From Psychroserpens jangbogonensis (lineage in GTDB: Bacteria; Bacteroidota; Bacteroidia; Flavobacteriales; Flavobacteriaceae), in the NCBI RefSeq assembly GCF_000797465.1, contig NZ_JSWG01000009.1, positions 186,001-250,000 of the forward strand: a DNA stretch of 64,000 bases, written 5' to 3'. This document shows positions 16,831 to 26,133 of this stretch, piece by piece. A program made the translations under genes and the position numbers. How positions within the stretch are numbered: the first letter of the stretch is position 1; the number at the start of each line of letters is the position of its first letter. Below the pieces are notes generated by a model. It saw nothing but the letters and a program-made list of their open reading frames with translations. It was not told where the DNA came from and did not search any database.

Positions 16831-18156
16831 ATGAAAATATTTCACACGAATGATAAAAATTTAAAAGAGCTAATTAAAGGTAGCTCTTCTGCATTTTTTG
16901 TAAAGATAGCAGGAATGCTGTTCACTTATCTCTCGATGCTGTTTATTACCAGATTCTTTGGTGCTGAGGCATGGGGAATATATACGCTAGGATTTACTGT
17001 TCTAAGTATTGCTGTAGTTATTCCAGTTTTTGGATTTGACAATTCGATAATTCGTTTGCTTACCGAACTTAAGCAAAACAACAATAAAGCAAGCATATAT
17101 AAGGTTCTTTTAAAGGCCTCATCTATTACAATCATACTTTCTGTAGTTGTTATTTTAGGAATAAATTATTATTCCGGTTTTATCACAAATAGTGTACTAA
17201 GGCAAAAAGGATTCGAACCTTATCTGCTTTTAGTTCGAATTGCAGTTTTGCCAATGGCATTTCTGATTTTAATAAGTGTTGTTTTTCAATCGTATAAGCG
17301 TATTATTCAGTTTATGCTCTTCAAATCAGCATTATTGAGCTTTATGTTTTTGATATTATTGTGTGTTTTCTATTTTTTAAAAATTGATGCTAAGATTTTT
17401 GAAATATATATATATGCAATTCTTTGTACGCTTGTTATTGCTTCAATAGCATTGTTTTTCTTTTCGAAATCTATCAAAGACGGCAATAGCGAACTTTCAA
17501 GTAAGACTTATAGTTTTAAAGAAATAATCTACCTTTCATTTCCTATGATGTTGTCAAGTTCATTTGCACTATTAATGGGATGGACAGATATTTTAATGCT
17601 ATCATATTATAAAGCTCCCAAAGATATTGGGATCTATAGCTCAGCACTTAAGCTGGCGTCTATTACGCTTATTGCATTAGCTTCAGTAAACTCAATATCC
17701 AGTCCGAAATTTGCTGAGTTTTTCTCTAAAAAAGATTTTAAAGGACTTAAAGAAGTCGTTCAAAAGTCAACTAAAATAATGTTTATAACTTCGGCGCCAA
17801 TTTTATTAATTTTCATACTATTACCAAAAACTATTTTAGGCATTTTTGGGCCTGAATTTGTTTCTGGTTATATTGTGTTAATATTGCTATGCGCAGGACG
17901 TTTTATAAATTCAATTTCTGGCTCTGTTGGTCATTTAATGCAAATGACAGACAATCAAAAAACATATCAATACGTTATTATTGTTGCCTTTATTATCAAT
18001 CTGATATTAAACTTCTTACTTATACCTAAATACGGTATAAATGGAGCAGCTTTATCAAGTTCAATTGCTATGGTGTTTTGGAATGTTACCTTAGTGATTA
18101 TTATAAAAAAGCGACTTGGTTTTTGGACCTTTTATATTCCGTTTTTAGTAAAGTAG
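16831..18156 (+). CDS. Wzx-like oligosaccharide flippase
   Basis: The 441-residue integral membrane protein has about 12-14 hydrophobic segments in the pattern of the polysaccharide transporter (PST/MOP) family, with the N-terminal GSSSAFFVKIAGMLFTYLSM region and internal SFPMMLSSSFALLMGWTDI typical of that family. Such proteins flip undecaprenyl-linked repeat units to the periplasm. It lies between the cysN block and the sulfotransferase, with Wzy-like genes downstream, which supports a Wzx/Wzy-type pathway. A second flippase-like gene lies far away at 50441. Confidence 0.88.
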   Translation: MKIFHTNDKNLKELIKGSSSAFFVKIAGMLFTYLSMLFITRFFGAEAWGIYTLGFTVLSIAVVIPVFGFDNSIIRLLTELKQNNNKASIYKVLLKASSITIILSVVVILGINYYSGFITNSVLRQKGFEPYLLLVRIAVLPMAFLILISVVFQSYKRIIQFMLFKSALLSFMFLILLCVFYFLKIDAKIFEIYIYAILCTLVIASIALFFFSKSIKDGNSELSSKTYSFKEIIYLSFPMMLSSSFALLMGWTDILMLSYYKAPKDIGIYSSALKLASITLIALASVNSISSPKFAEFFSKKDFKGLKEVVQKSTKIMFITSAPILLIFILLPKTILGIFGPEFVSGYIVLILLCAGRFINSISGSVGHLMQMTDNQKTYQYVIIVAFIINLILNFLLIPKYGINGAALSSSIAMVFWNVTLVIIIKKRLGFWTFYIPFLVK

Positions 18157-18162
18157 AATAAA

Positions 18163-19131
18163 ATGCAAGCACCTATATTTATATTTTCACTTCCACGATC
18201 TGGCTCAACACTTTTACAAAGAGTATTGATGTCTCATGAAGATGTTTGTAGTGTTGCAGAACCTTGGGTGCTTTTGCCACAAATGTATTTACTAAAAGAA
18301 AAAGGAACCCTTTCAGAATATTCAAGTTTAACAACCTATTGGGCGGTAAAGGATTTTATAAATAATCTACCTAATAAAGAAATAGATTACAACGAATCGC
18401 TTAAAACATTTATATTAGATTTATATTCAAAACAGTGTCAAAATAATGAACGCTATTTTTTAGATAAAACACCTCGTTATTATTTGATTATTGATGAGAT
18501 AGTCAACTTATTCCCTGAAGCAAAATTTATTTTTTTATTTAGAAACCCAATACAGGCCTATGCATCAGTTGTGAAAACTTGGGGAAATAATAGATTTAAT
18601 AAAATTAGATCATCGTATGATGATATTGTACTTGGTACTCAATTGTTGAGTGAAGGATATAATAAGCACAAAGATAAAAGTATCGCTGTTAATTACGAAA
18701 AGCTTGTTGTCAATTTTGAAACCGAATTAAAACACATAACAGACTATCTAGATCTTGATTTAAATCATTCAATTTTAAATGATTTTCATACTCAAGATAC
18801 TAAAGGTTCCTTAGGAGATCCCACAGGTGTTAAAAAATATTCATCGATATCTAATAAGAGTTTAACTACTTGGGAAAAAGTGTTTAATTCTAGTATTAGA
18901 AAGAAATATGCCTTGTGGTTGTTAAATGAAATAAACGATAAACACTTAAGGACTCAAGGATATAGTAAAGAAAATATAACAAAAGAAATTAAACGGTTAG
19001 ATTCAAAAAACAATCATTTAATAATAAAGGACTGTTTTGATTATTTCAACAACTTTCTAACTAGAAAATTTAAATTGACTTTAGTATTCAGTAAGAAATT
19101 TAGTTGGATTAAAAAGAAATACCTTTCATAA
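18163..19131 (+). CDS. PAPS-dependent sulfotransferase
   Basis: The 322-residue protein begins with IFIFSLPRSGSTLLQRVL, the PAPS 5'-phosphosulfate binding loop of the sulfotransferase superfamily (residues about 5-20). RNPIQAYASVVKTW near 128-141 is the 3'-phosphate binding segment and begins with the usual Arg. It probably transfers sulfate from PAPS to a sugar hydroxyl of the glycan made here; the exact acceptor is unknown. It is 6 nt after the flippase. Its presence explains the sulfate-activation genes in the same locus. Confidence 0.9.
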   Translation: MQAPIFIFSLPRSGSTLLQRVLMSHEDVCSVAEPWVLLPQMYLLKEKGTLSEYSSLTTYWAVKDFINNLPNKEIDYNESLKTFILDLYSKQCQNNERYFLDKTPRYYLIIDEIVNLFPEAKFIFLFRNPIQAYASVVKTWGNNRFNKIRSSYDDIVLGTQLLSEGYNKHKDKSIAVNYEKLVVNFETELKHITDYLDLDLNHSILNDFHTQDTKGSLGDPTGVKKYSSISNKSLTTWEKVFNSSIRKKYALWLLNEINDKHLRTQGYSKENITKEIKRLDSKNNHLIIKDCFDYFNNFLTRKFKLTLVFSKKFSWIKKKYLS

Positions 19132-19140
19132 AAGAATAAC

Positions 19141-20385
19141 ATGTTTATCACAGAACAAAAGCTACTTAAATACGCAATATGCAGTAATGCGTTATACGTT
19201 TTCTTTCTTTTTCTGTTTAGACCAAACGGTCTTAACTTAGAGAAATTGGCGATAACAAGTTTTCTGTTGTTTTCTGTAGTTACTATTCTTTATGTTGGTT
19301 ACAGAAATAGAGGTTTATTAAACGAGCTTTCTAGATCTTCAAGGACACTTTTTTATCTTTTATTTTTTTGGAGCTTAATAACCATATTAAGAGGGTTCAC
19401 CCTTAACCTTCAAGATTGGGTTACAAACTTCGGAAATGTTTATATGGGCTTAGCTTGGCTTGTTCCAGTAGTATTAATTTTAGGGATTAAACTTGAAAAT
19501 TGGAACCCAGTCTTTAAATCTGTACAGTTTATGTTTGGATTAATGTTGTTTTCAATTTTGTTTTTATTTCAATATAACGCCATGGCAGGAAAGCTAAAAA
19601 CAGAGTGGACATGGTTATTAAGACCAATCAACTTTTTGCTCCTAATAGGTGTCTATAGATTTAATATAACAAGACGAATAACTATATATTTTAGTTTTAT
19701 ACTTTACATTGTTGTTGCGGTATTTACCGAGCAAAGAATCGAGTTTATTTTTTTAACACTTGTTTTTTTCTTCTTGTTAATAACGAAACTTAAGCATGTT
19801 AAAATAAAAAAAACAGTATTCAAGTATATTATAATTGGATTTACTATACTGATGGTTTTGGTCTTCACTTATGGGTACGAAAATATTTCATTGCTTATTA
19901 ATAAAATAATAGAGTTTAAAGATTCAAGAACATTTTTGTTTACAGAATTACTAACTGATTTGAATACTGTTGAAAAAATTTTCGGAAAGGGTTCATTAGG
20001 AACCTATTACAGCCCGTTTTTTAGCAAGGTATTGAGGTATTTTGAGCATATTGGAGAATATTGGTTTGCACTAGATAACCCAACTCGAATTACAGTAGAA
20101 GTAGGATACCTCCAAATGATTTTAAAAGGTGGATTTTTATTATTATTGTTAAACTTTGGTTTAATGTTATCTTCTGTTTATTTAGCCGTTTTTAAATCAA
20201 ATAACAACTTTGTTAAGCGACTTGGACTTTTCATCTTGTCACTTACCTTGTTAAGTTTAATTTCTTTTAGACCAGCTTTCACTCCTACATTTATTTTATT
20301 GTGGATGTCAATAGGAACTGTTTTAAGCAAGAAGAATAGAATGATGACCAATGAAGAGATTGAAAGTAAATTAAAAATTAAATGA
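19141..20385 (+). CDS. O-antigen polymerase/ligase-like membrane protein (Wzy or WaaL type), copy 1
   Basis: The 414-residue protein has about 11 membrane helices and a larger loop near 270-320 (FGKGSLGTYYSPFF), the general layout of Wzy polymerases and O-antigen ligases. These families are too divergent to separate by eye. Its stop overlaps the next glycosyltransferase start (ATGA). With a flippase nearby, polymerisation of lipid-linked repeat units is the simplest role. A second protein of this kind is at 24021. Confidence 0.75.
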   Translation: MFITEQKLLKYAICSNALYVFFLFLFRPNGLNLEKLAITSFLLFSVVTILYVGYRNRGLLNELSRSSRTLFYLLFFWSLITILRGFTLNLQDWVTNFGNVYMGLAWLVPVVLILGIKLENWNPVFKSVQFMFGLMLFSILFLFQYNAMAGKLKTEWTWLLRPINFLLLIGVYRFNITRRITIYFSFILYIVVAVFTEQRIEFIFLTLVFFFLLITKLKHVKIKKTVFKYIIIGFTILMVLVFTYGYENISLLINKIIEFKDSRTFLFTELLTDLNTVEKIFGKGSLGTYYSPFFSKVLRYFEHIGEYWFALDNPTRITVEVGYLQMILKGGFLLLLLNFGLMLSSVYLAVFKSNNNFVKRLGLFILSLTLLSLISFRPAFTPTFILLWMSIGTVLSKKNRMMTNEEIESKLKIK

Positions 20386-21137
20386 CAGAACAGCCCCTAA
20401 TAAGCATTGTAACGGTAGTTTTTAACGGGATAAAATATCTTCAACAAACTATTGATAGTGTTGCAAATCAAACATATCCGAATATTGAATATATAATTAT
20501 TGATGGTGGTTCTACAGATGGAACTGTGGACTTAATTAAAGCGAATGAAGCAAATGTTGACCATTGGATTAGCGAACCTGACAAAGGTCTTTATGACGCC
20601 ATGAATAAAGGCATCAGTAAGGCAAAAGGAGAGCTTATAGGCATGATTAATAGTGATGACTGGTATGAGGTGGATGCAGTAGAAACAACAGTTAATAAAT
20701 ATCTTAAAAACCCAGATAAAAGAATTTTTCACTCAGACAGGTATGATGTCTATCCTGATGGAGAAAAAAAGGTATTTGCATTTAACCCTTCTGTAATTAA
20801 ATTCAAATACTTTGCAATGACATATAATCACCCATCTATGTTTGTGTCACCAAAAGTATATAAAGAATACAATTATAACACGAGCTTAAAGGTATATTCA
20901 GATTATCAATTTACGCTAACTTCATATCTAAAAAACAAAGATCAATTTACCTATATCAACAAGCCAACCGTAAACTTTAGGCTTGGCGGTGTAAGCGGAC
21001 AAATCCCACTTAAAGACGTTCTTAAAGAGTCTTATATTGCCAGAAGAAACTCGGGAATGAATTTGTTTACAAGTACCATCGCTATTGGTTGCAAATTAGG
21101 TCTGGAAATAATTAAATTTGTCCTAAATAGAAAATAG
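20382..21137 (+). CDS. Family 2 glycosyltransferase
   Basis: The 251-residue protein has the GT2 (GT-A) N-terminus ISIVTVVFNGIKYLQQTIDS, the nucleotide-binding IIDGGSTDGT near 38-47, DKGLYDAMNKGI and the metal-binding region MINSDDWY near 88. Enzymes of this subfamily resemble WcaA/WbbD-like transferases that extend O-antigen or exopolysaccharide units at the cytoplasmic face. The donor sugar cannot be told from sequence. It overlaps the preceding gene by 4 nt. Confidence 0.93.
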   Translation: MTEQPLISIVTVVFNGIKYLQQTIDSVANQTYPNIEYIIIDGGSTDGTVDLIKANEANVDHWISEPDKGLYDAMNKGISKAKGELIGMINSDDWYEVDAVETTVNKYLKNPDKRIFHSDRYDVYPDGEKKVFAFNPSVIKFKYFAMTYNHPSMFVSPKVYKEYNYNTSLKVYSDYQFTLTSYLKNKDQFTYINKPTVNFRLGGVSGQIPLKDVLKESYIARRNSGMNLFTSTIAIGCKLGLEIIKFVLNRK

Positions 21138-21169
21138 AGATTTTAGCACAATTATTTTAAAAAAAGAAG

Positions 21170-21190
21170 TTACTCAATGAGTAATTTTTT
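21170..21190 (+). terminator. Weak intrinsic terminator/attenuator-like hairpin
   Basis: TTACTC, loop AAT, GAGTAA is followed by TTTTTT, and the stem can extend by A-T and G-T pairs. It lies in the 68 nt gap between the GT2 and GT4 genes. The stem is short and AT-rich, so partial termination inside the operon is the most one can say. Confidence 0.4.
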
Positions 21191-21205
21191 AAATTTAAAC
21201 TTTAT

Positions 21206-22318
21206 ATGAAACAACAGAAAATACTATTTATACTTCACCTTCCTCCACCTATTCATGGCGCAGCAATGTTAGGCCAATTTATAGTTGATAGTAAAATAAT
21301 TAACTCAAATTACGAAACTAAATATATTAATTTAGGAACGACCAAGACGTTTAAAGAAAGAAAGAGAATAACATTTAGTAAACTGTCAAATTTCATTAAC
21401 CTTTTCAAGAGCTGTTTTTCAACTTACAATTCTTATAAACCAGATTTAGTGTACATAAGTTTAACCTCTAATGGAATGGGCTTCTATAAAGACGCTTTAA
21501 TCGTTTTTATGTTAAAACTTAAAGGAGCAAAATTAGTGTATCACTTTCATAACAAAGGCATAAAAAATCATCAGCATAAATTTTTAGATAACTTTTTATA
21601 TAAGAGAGTATTAAAAAATGTAGATATTGTTTTAGGTTCGAAATGGATTTATGAAGACATTCAGAAGTATGTGAGTCTTGATGAAGTCCAATATTGCCAT
21701 AACGGAATTCCTAAGGTTACCCATGAGATAAAGAAAAGAGAATTAAAATTAGAAAACAGCCCAACAGAAATTTTATTCTTATCTAACTTAATAGAATCTA
21801 AAGGTGTTTATACTTTACTTAATGCATGTAAACATTTAGACGAAAGAGGATTGGATTTTCGCTGTACTTATGTTGGTAATATTGGCGATATAAAAGCTGA
21901 AGAACTTCAATCAGAAATTGAAAAGCTTAAACTAGAAAACAAAGTACATTACGCTGGAAAGAAATATGATATGGAAAAGCATGACGCATTTCAAAACGCT
22001 CATATTTTTGCTTTTCCAACACACTACCCTAACGAGTGCTTCCCTTTAGTCCTTTTAGAAGCCATGCAATATAGTTTACCAGTGATTTCTTGTCCAGAAG
22101 GTGGAGTTAGAGATATAATTGACGATAATAAAACTGGATTTATAGTAAAACAAAAAGATGCAAAAGGTTTAGCTGATAAATTGGAAATATTAATAAAAAG
22201 CCCTTCATTGCAAATTGAAATGGGTAATGCTGGAAATGAAAAATATAAAAAAGAATTTACAGTAGAAATGTATGGAAAGAGATTAGATAATATCTTTAAA
22301 AAATCTCTCGGTAAATAA
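21206..22318 (+). CDS. Family 4 glycosyltransferase
   Basis: The 370-residue GT-B protein has a Gly-poor N-terminal loop FILHLPPPIHGAAMLGQF, and a C-terminal domain with ILFLSNLIESKGVYTLL near 190, then FPTHYPNECFPLVLLEAM near 270 containing the retaining-GT EX7E motif, and GGVRDIIDDNKTGFIV. It builds part of the polysaccharide repeat unit; the donor is unknown. A small hairpin precedes it and another sulfotransferase-like gene follows 10 nt later. Confidence 0.92.
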   Translation: MKQQKILFILHLPPPIHGAAMLGQFIVDSKIINSNYETKYINLGTTKTFKERKRITFSKLSNFINLFKSCFSTYNSYKPDLVYISLTSNGMGFYKDALIVFMLKLKGAKLVYHFHNKGIKNHQHKFLDNFLYKRVLKNVDIVLGSKWIYEDIQKYVSLDEVQYCHNGIPKVTHEIKKRELKLENSPTEILFLSNLIESKGVYTLLNACKHLDERGLDFRCTYVGNIGDIKAEELQSEIEKLKLENKVHYAGKKYDMEKHDAFQNAHIFAFPTHYPNECFPLVLLEAMQYSLPVISCPEGGVRDIIDDNKTGFIVKQKDAKGLADKLEILIKSPSLQIEMGNAGNEKYKKEFTVEMYGKRLDNIFKKSLGK

Positions 22319-22328
22319 TAATAAGTGA

Positions 22329-23189
22329 ATGAATTTAAAAATTCGATTTCGTAGATTTATTGCTAAATACTTAAGTTCACTAGTTGAATTAGTATATCTA
22401 ATTAAATTCAAAACTATACGTTTTAACAAACCACCAATTATTATTTTAACACCAGGAAAAGTTGGTTCTACAAGTGTTTACTATACGTTAAAAAACGAAG
22501 CTCCGAATCAAGTTTTTCACATTCATAATTTTTCAAAAGAAGGAATAGAGAAGTCAATTAGAGATCATATTCATTCTAATCGAAAATCAAAACCATTACA
22601 TTTAATTATTTCGAAAATTTTAAGAAAAAAATTCAAAACTTATACCGGAAAACTATTCATCATAAGCATCATAAGAGAACCAATTTCCAGGGCAATATCT
22701 TCTTTTTTTCAAAATACAGATCAATATAAAGATATATTGGAAAACAAAAAGTTAGAAATCGATATAAACATTGCTCAAAAAATACTCCAGGAAAAATTTG
22801 AAACGGATATTTGTAAAGAACTTAAAGATTGGTTTGATCTTGAGATCAAAGGTAATTTTGGAATAGATGTATTTGCCCAAAAGTTTGATTACGATAACAA
22901 ATATGTCATTTCACAAAACAATCACAATCACCTTTTGTTATTAAAAATGGAAGACCTAGACTCGGTTTTTCCAGTGGCTATTAAAGATCTTCTAAGTCTT
23001 GACGCTCCTATGCAACTTCAAAAGTCAAATGTTAGTGACAATAAGTTCTACGCAAGTACGTATAATAACATTAAAAATAACATAAAACTAGACCAGAAAG
23101 CGATTAGTCAAATAGTTAACTCTGACTTTTTCCAAAATTTTTATCTACAAGACAAGTCGAAAGTAATAGACAAATGGTCTAAAAATTAA
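22329..23189 (+). CDS. Sulfotransferase-like putative capsular polysaccharide synthesis protein
   Basis: The 286-residue protein contains IIILTPGKVGSTSVYYTL near 38-55, which has the shape of a PAPS 5'-phosphosulfate loop, and SIIREPISRAISSFFQN near 115-131, resembling the 3'-phosphate binding segment. This fits the family annotated as putative capsular polysaccharide synthesis protein (NKWYS family, name recalled), within the sulfotransferase-like superfamily. It is therefore a second candidate for sulfating the glycan. The acceptor is unknown and the activity is inferred. Confidence 0.75.
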   Translation: MNLKIRFRRFIAKYLSSLVELVYLIKFKTIRFNKPPIIILTPGKVGSTSVYYTLKNEAPNQVFHIHNFSKEGIEKSIRDHIHSNRKSKPLHLIISKILRKKFKTYTGKLFIISIIREPISRAISSFFQNTDQYKDILENKKLEIDINIAQKILQEKFETDICKELKDWFDLEIKGNFGIDVFAQKFDYDNKYVISQNNHNHLLLLKMEDLDSVFPVAIKDLLSLDAPMQLQKSNVSDNKFYASTYNNIKNNIKLDQKAISQIVNSDFFQNFYLQDKSKVIDKWSKN

Positions 23190-23234
23190 TTGAAATTATC
23201 TATTTTTAAGTAATGGCATAAGTTATTAACTAAT

Positions 23235-23242
23235 TATATTTG
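23235..23242 (+). promoter_or_regulatory. candidate Bacteroidota -7 element upstream of the WecG/TagA gene
   Basis: TATATTTG fits the TAnnTTTG consensus and lies 44 nt before the predicted TTG start in a 96 nt gap. No clear -33 element is seen. It suggests that the second half of the polysaccharide locus can be transcribed separately. Confidence 0.45.
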
Positions 23243-23285
23243 CCACAAGGAGTTGCTCCCTATTATCATAATTTAAGAATCAAGA

Positions 23286-24017
23286 TTGAAATCAATAAAA
23301 ATAAAAAACTATAATATTTATGCGTCTAACCTTGTAGACATTAATATTGATGACAAAAAACGAGTTATTATTAATACGATTAATGCACACTCTTATATAG
23401 TTGCAAAGAACGATTCGAAATTTGAGCAAGCATTAATAAAAAGTGATATTTTACTTCCCGATGGCGAAGGTATTGTTTTGATGGCCAAAAAAAATCAGAA
23501 CGAAAAAATCAAAAAAATAGCAGGTGCAGATATTCACGATCACTTGCTAAATATATCAGAAGAGGAACACTTAAAGTGTTTTTATATAGGTTCAAGCCAA
23601 GAGACCCTTGATTTGATGAAAGCCAAACTAACTAAAACACACCCAAATATTACATTCGGCTTTTTTTCACCTCCTTTTAAAGCTTCTTTTTCAGGCGAAG
23701 AAAATAAAGAAATGATTTCTAAAATCAATACTTTTCAACCTCATGTAGTTTTCGTTGGGATGACAGCACCAAAGCAAGAAAAATGGGTTCTAGATAATAA
23801 AGATAAAATTAATGCTAATGTAATATGCTCTATTGGAGCTGTATTTGACTTTATAGCTGAAACCAAAAAAAGAGCACCAAAGTGGATAATTGGTTTAAAA
23901 CTAGAATGGCTTTATAGGAGCTTTACTGCATGGCGCCTAACTAAAAGATATCTATATTCAACACCGCTTTTCTTAATAGAAGTATATAAACAGAAATTCT
24001 TTTCTAAATCTAATTAG
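23286..24017 (+). CDS. WecG/TagA/CpsF family glycosyltransferase
   Basis: The 243-residue protein matches GT26: INTINAHSYIVAKND near 30-44, LLPDGEGIVLMAKK near 55-68 with the conserved Asp, FYIGSSQETLDLM, and PHVVFVGMTAPKQEKWVLDN near 155-174, ending with GLKLEWLYRSFTAWRLTKRY. Enzymes of this family add the second sugar (for example ManNAc or ManNAcA) to an undecaprenyl-linked primer. The start is a TTG codon at 23286; no ATG is available nearby. Confidence 0.93.
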   Translation: MKSIKIKNYNIYASNLVDINIDDKKRVIINTINAHSYIVAKNDSKFEQALIKSDILLPDGEGIVLMAKKNQNEKIKKIAGADIHDHLLNISEEEHLKCFYIGSSQETLDLMKAKLTKTHPNITFGFFSPPFKASFSGEENKEMISKINTFQPHVVFVGMTAPKQEKWVLDNKDKINANVICSIGAVFDFIAETKKRAPKWIIGLKLEWLYRSFTAWRLTKRYLYSTPLFLIEVYKQKFFSKSN

Positions 24018-24020
24018 CAG

Positions 24021-25214
24021 ATGCTGAAAGAATCTAGCGTAATATTAAAAGAAACGATACATAAAAAGGACATGTCTTTTTTTGTGTTTACACTTTCAAT
24101 ACTTCTTTTGCCACTGTCTATAAATCTGAGCACATTTACATTTGTTTTATCAATTGCTTTAAAACTCATTCAGGTTGCGTTAAAAAGAGATAAACTTTTT
24201 GCAACTAAAGCCTTAAAACACTCATCAATAATTGGCCTTTGTTTCTTTACATTCATTGAGATAAATTCAATTTTGCAGTCAGACATCTATTATAATTTTT
24301 TCCATTTTGAAAAGCAATACATGCACTTTGCATTATTCTTTCTAACACCTATACTTTTAAGAAATAAGAGAGAAAATAAAATTCTTATTTATGCACTTTT
24401 TTTGGGAGTTGCCATATCTATTCTTTACGTATTTTTTTCGGCGGTATTATATAATTTGACCTTTGATAAGTACGCTTTTGAAAACCTTCTTGATTTGCAC
24501 CACACCTATTTATCGATGTTTGTACTTACATTTGTGAATTATAGTGTGGTACAAATATTTATAAGAAAATCAAACGCCAATATAGCCTTAAAAGCACTGT
24601 ATGTGTTTTTAGCAGCCCTTTCACTTGGTTTAATGTATTTGCTCGATAGTAAAGTGTCCATGTTTGTTTTTTTATTTTTATTTTTAATTCACTCACTACC
24701 TGAATTATCTAAAAAAAACACCGGCTATTATATCTTTTTCTTAGTTTTAATCCTTTTCGTAATATCTGCTTTCATTAATAAAGTCAATGTAAATTATGAA
24801 AGGGCTTTAGATTTTAGACTTCAAATCTGGGAAGTGTCTTTTCAAGTTTTTGAAAACAATCCTATTTTTGGAAACCTCACGCTCTCTGAAAAAGACCTAT
24901 TAAATTACAATCATTTTATAAACGGAAAATATTATTATTTAGACTCAGACTTAAATAGTCATAATCAATTTTTATCTATTTTAATGAGGTTTGGAGTTTT
25001 TGGTTTTCTAGTTTTGTTTTTATTCGTTATTAATGTTTTTAGAAAAGTTAACCCTCGAACAAAAAGACTTGACATTAGAGAAGGTTTTGGTTTTTTTGTA
25101 ATAATCTTAATGGTCTTTTATATTGAAAACATACTAGACAGACATCATGGAATTGTATATACAACTCTCTTTTATAACTACTATTTAGTTGCTTTAGAAA
25201 ATGCAGAAAGTTAG
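24021..25214 (+). CDS. O-antigen polymerase/ligase-like membrane protein, copy 2
   Basis: The 397-residue polytopic protein has around 10-12 helices and, in its second half, the pattern FRLQIWEVSFQVFENNPIFG near 270-290 followed by SDLNSHNQFLSIL near 315, typical of the O-antigen ligase/Wzy (RfaL, PF04932-type) family. The His-rich HNQFL loop is characteristic. Since another Wzy-like protein is at 19141, this one could be the ligase that attaches the polymer to lipid A core or another acceptor. It overlaps the next gene by 14 nt. Confidence 0.82.
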   Translation: MLKESSVILKETIHKKDMSFFVFTLSILLLPLSINLSTFTFVLSIALKLIQVALKRDKLFATKALKHSSIIGLCFFTFIEINSILQSDIYYNFFHFEKQYMHFALFFLTPILLRNKRENKILIYALFLGVAISILYVFFSAVLYNLTFDKYAFENLLDLHHTYLSMFVLTFVNYSVVQIFIRKSNANIALKALYVFLAALSLGLMYLLDSKVSMFVFLFLFLIHSLPELSKKNTGYYIFFLVLILFVISAFINKVNVNYERALDFRLQIWEVSFQVFENNPIFGNLTLSEKDLLNYNHFINGKYYYLDSDLNSHNQFLSILMRFGVFGFLVLFLFVINVFRKVNPRTKRLDIREGFGFFVIILMVFYIENILDRHHGIVYTTLFYNYYLVALENAES

Positions 25215-26127
25215 ATCAATATTTATATTTGTCATAGTTCAGGTTCTCTTTATCCAACAATATAGAGCACAAGAGGCCGAAACTGTTATTGAATCAGATT
25301 TCGTAATACGAGATTTTGAGGTTTTTAAGGACTCTATTTTTTACATAAAAAAAAGAAATGCGTTTCTCTTTGATATTAAAACTAAATCGTCAAAGAATTA
25401 TTTTATTGGAGGTTATGGGCTAAAAATAAAAGCGAAAGAAAACTCCAATACTATTATTACCGTTGCCAATGAATTAGTAGACACTGTATCAAGTGTAAGA
25501 GTTTATAATAAAAAACTAGGAGAATTTGAAGCTGAATTTTTCTACAAAAAAGGGAAAATACTTGATTTCTTACTTCTCGAAGAAGCAAAACTATTCGTTT
25601 TAAGTCTCACTACAAATAAAATCATATTCATAGACTATAAAGACAGGCCTGAATACTATAAAACCATAGAAATAAATTTAAATTCTTTATCTAGAAAATT
25701 ACTTTATAAAGACAATATGCTTTATTTTGCAACGGACAATGGAAATATATATAAATACGATTTTTTAAACTATAAAAAAACATTAATTCATAATGGTAAT
25801 AATGTTATAACCGAGTTTACTTTAGTCAATGAGATACTACTTTACACAACAATTAAAGGAGACATTTTTAAAATAAACCTTGCAACGAATGAGAAGGCCA
25901 AAATTAAAATTGACAATAATTTTATAAGCACCTTTTTAAATTTTAATGACAAGCTAATTTGCGGAAGCTGGAACGGTAAAATATATGTTTTAGACATTAA
26001 TAATTTTACAATTAATCAAGAATTCAACTTTCATAAAAGAGCTGTTATTAGTATTAAGAAAGACGAAAACAATAATATATATTCAAGTAGTTTAGATCAA
26101 ACTATTAAGAAGTGGAAATTTAATTAG
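25201..26127 (+). CDS. Secreted WD40/PQQ-like beta-propeller protein
   Basis: The 308-residue protein begins with a signal peptide (about 1-23, cleavage near YRAQ). The rest has regularly spaced beta-propeller-like blades: LLYKDNMLYFATDNGNIYKY, LLYTTIKGDIFKINL, KLICGSWNGKIYVLDI and IYSSSLDQTIKKWKF, the last being a good WD-repeat ending. No enzymatic motif is seen. Its start lies inside the end of the O-antigen ligase-like gene (14 nt overlap), suggesting a linked function in the periplasm such as assembly or recognition of polymer; this is inference. Confidence 0.75.
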   Translation: MQKVRSIFIFVIVQVLFIQQYRAQEAETVIESDFVIRDFEVFKDSIFYIKKRNAFLFDIKTKSSKNYFIGGYGLKIKAKENSNTIITVANELVDTVSSVRVYNKKLGEFEAEFFYKKGKILDFLLLEEAKLFVLSLTTNKIIFIDYKDRPEYYKTIEINLNSLSRKLLYKDNMLYFATDNGNIYKYDFLNYKKTLIHNGNNVITEFTLVNEILLYTTIKGDIFKINLATNEKAKIKIDNNFISTFLNFNDKLICGSWNGKIYVLDINNFTINQEFNFHKRAVISIKKDENNNIYSSSLDQTIKKWKFN

Positions 26128-26133
26128 TAAAGC

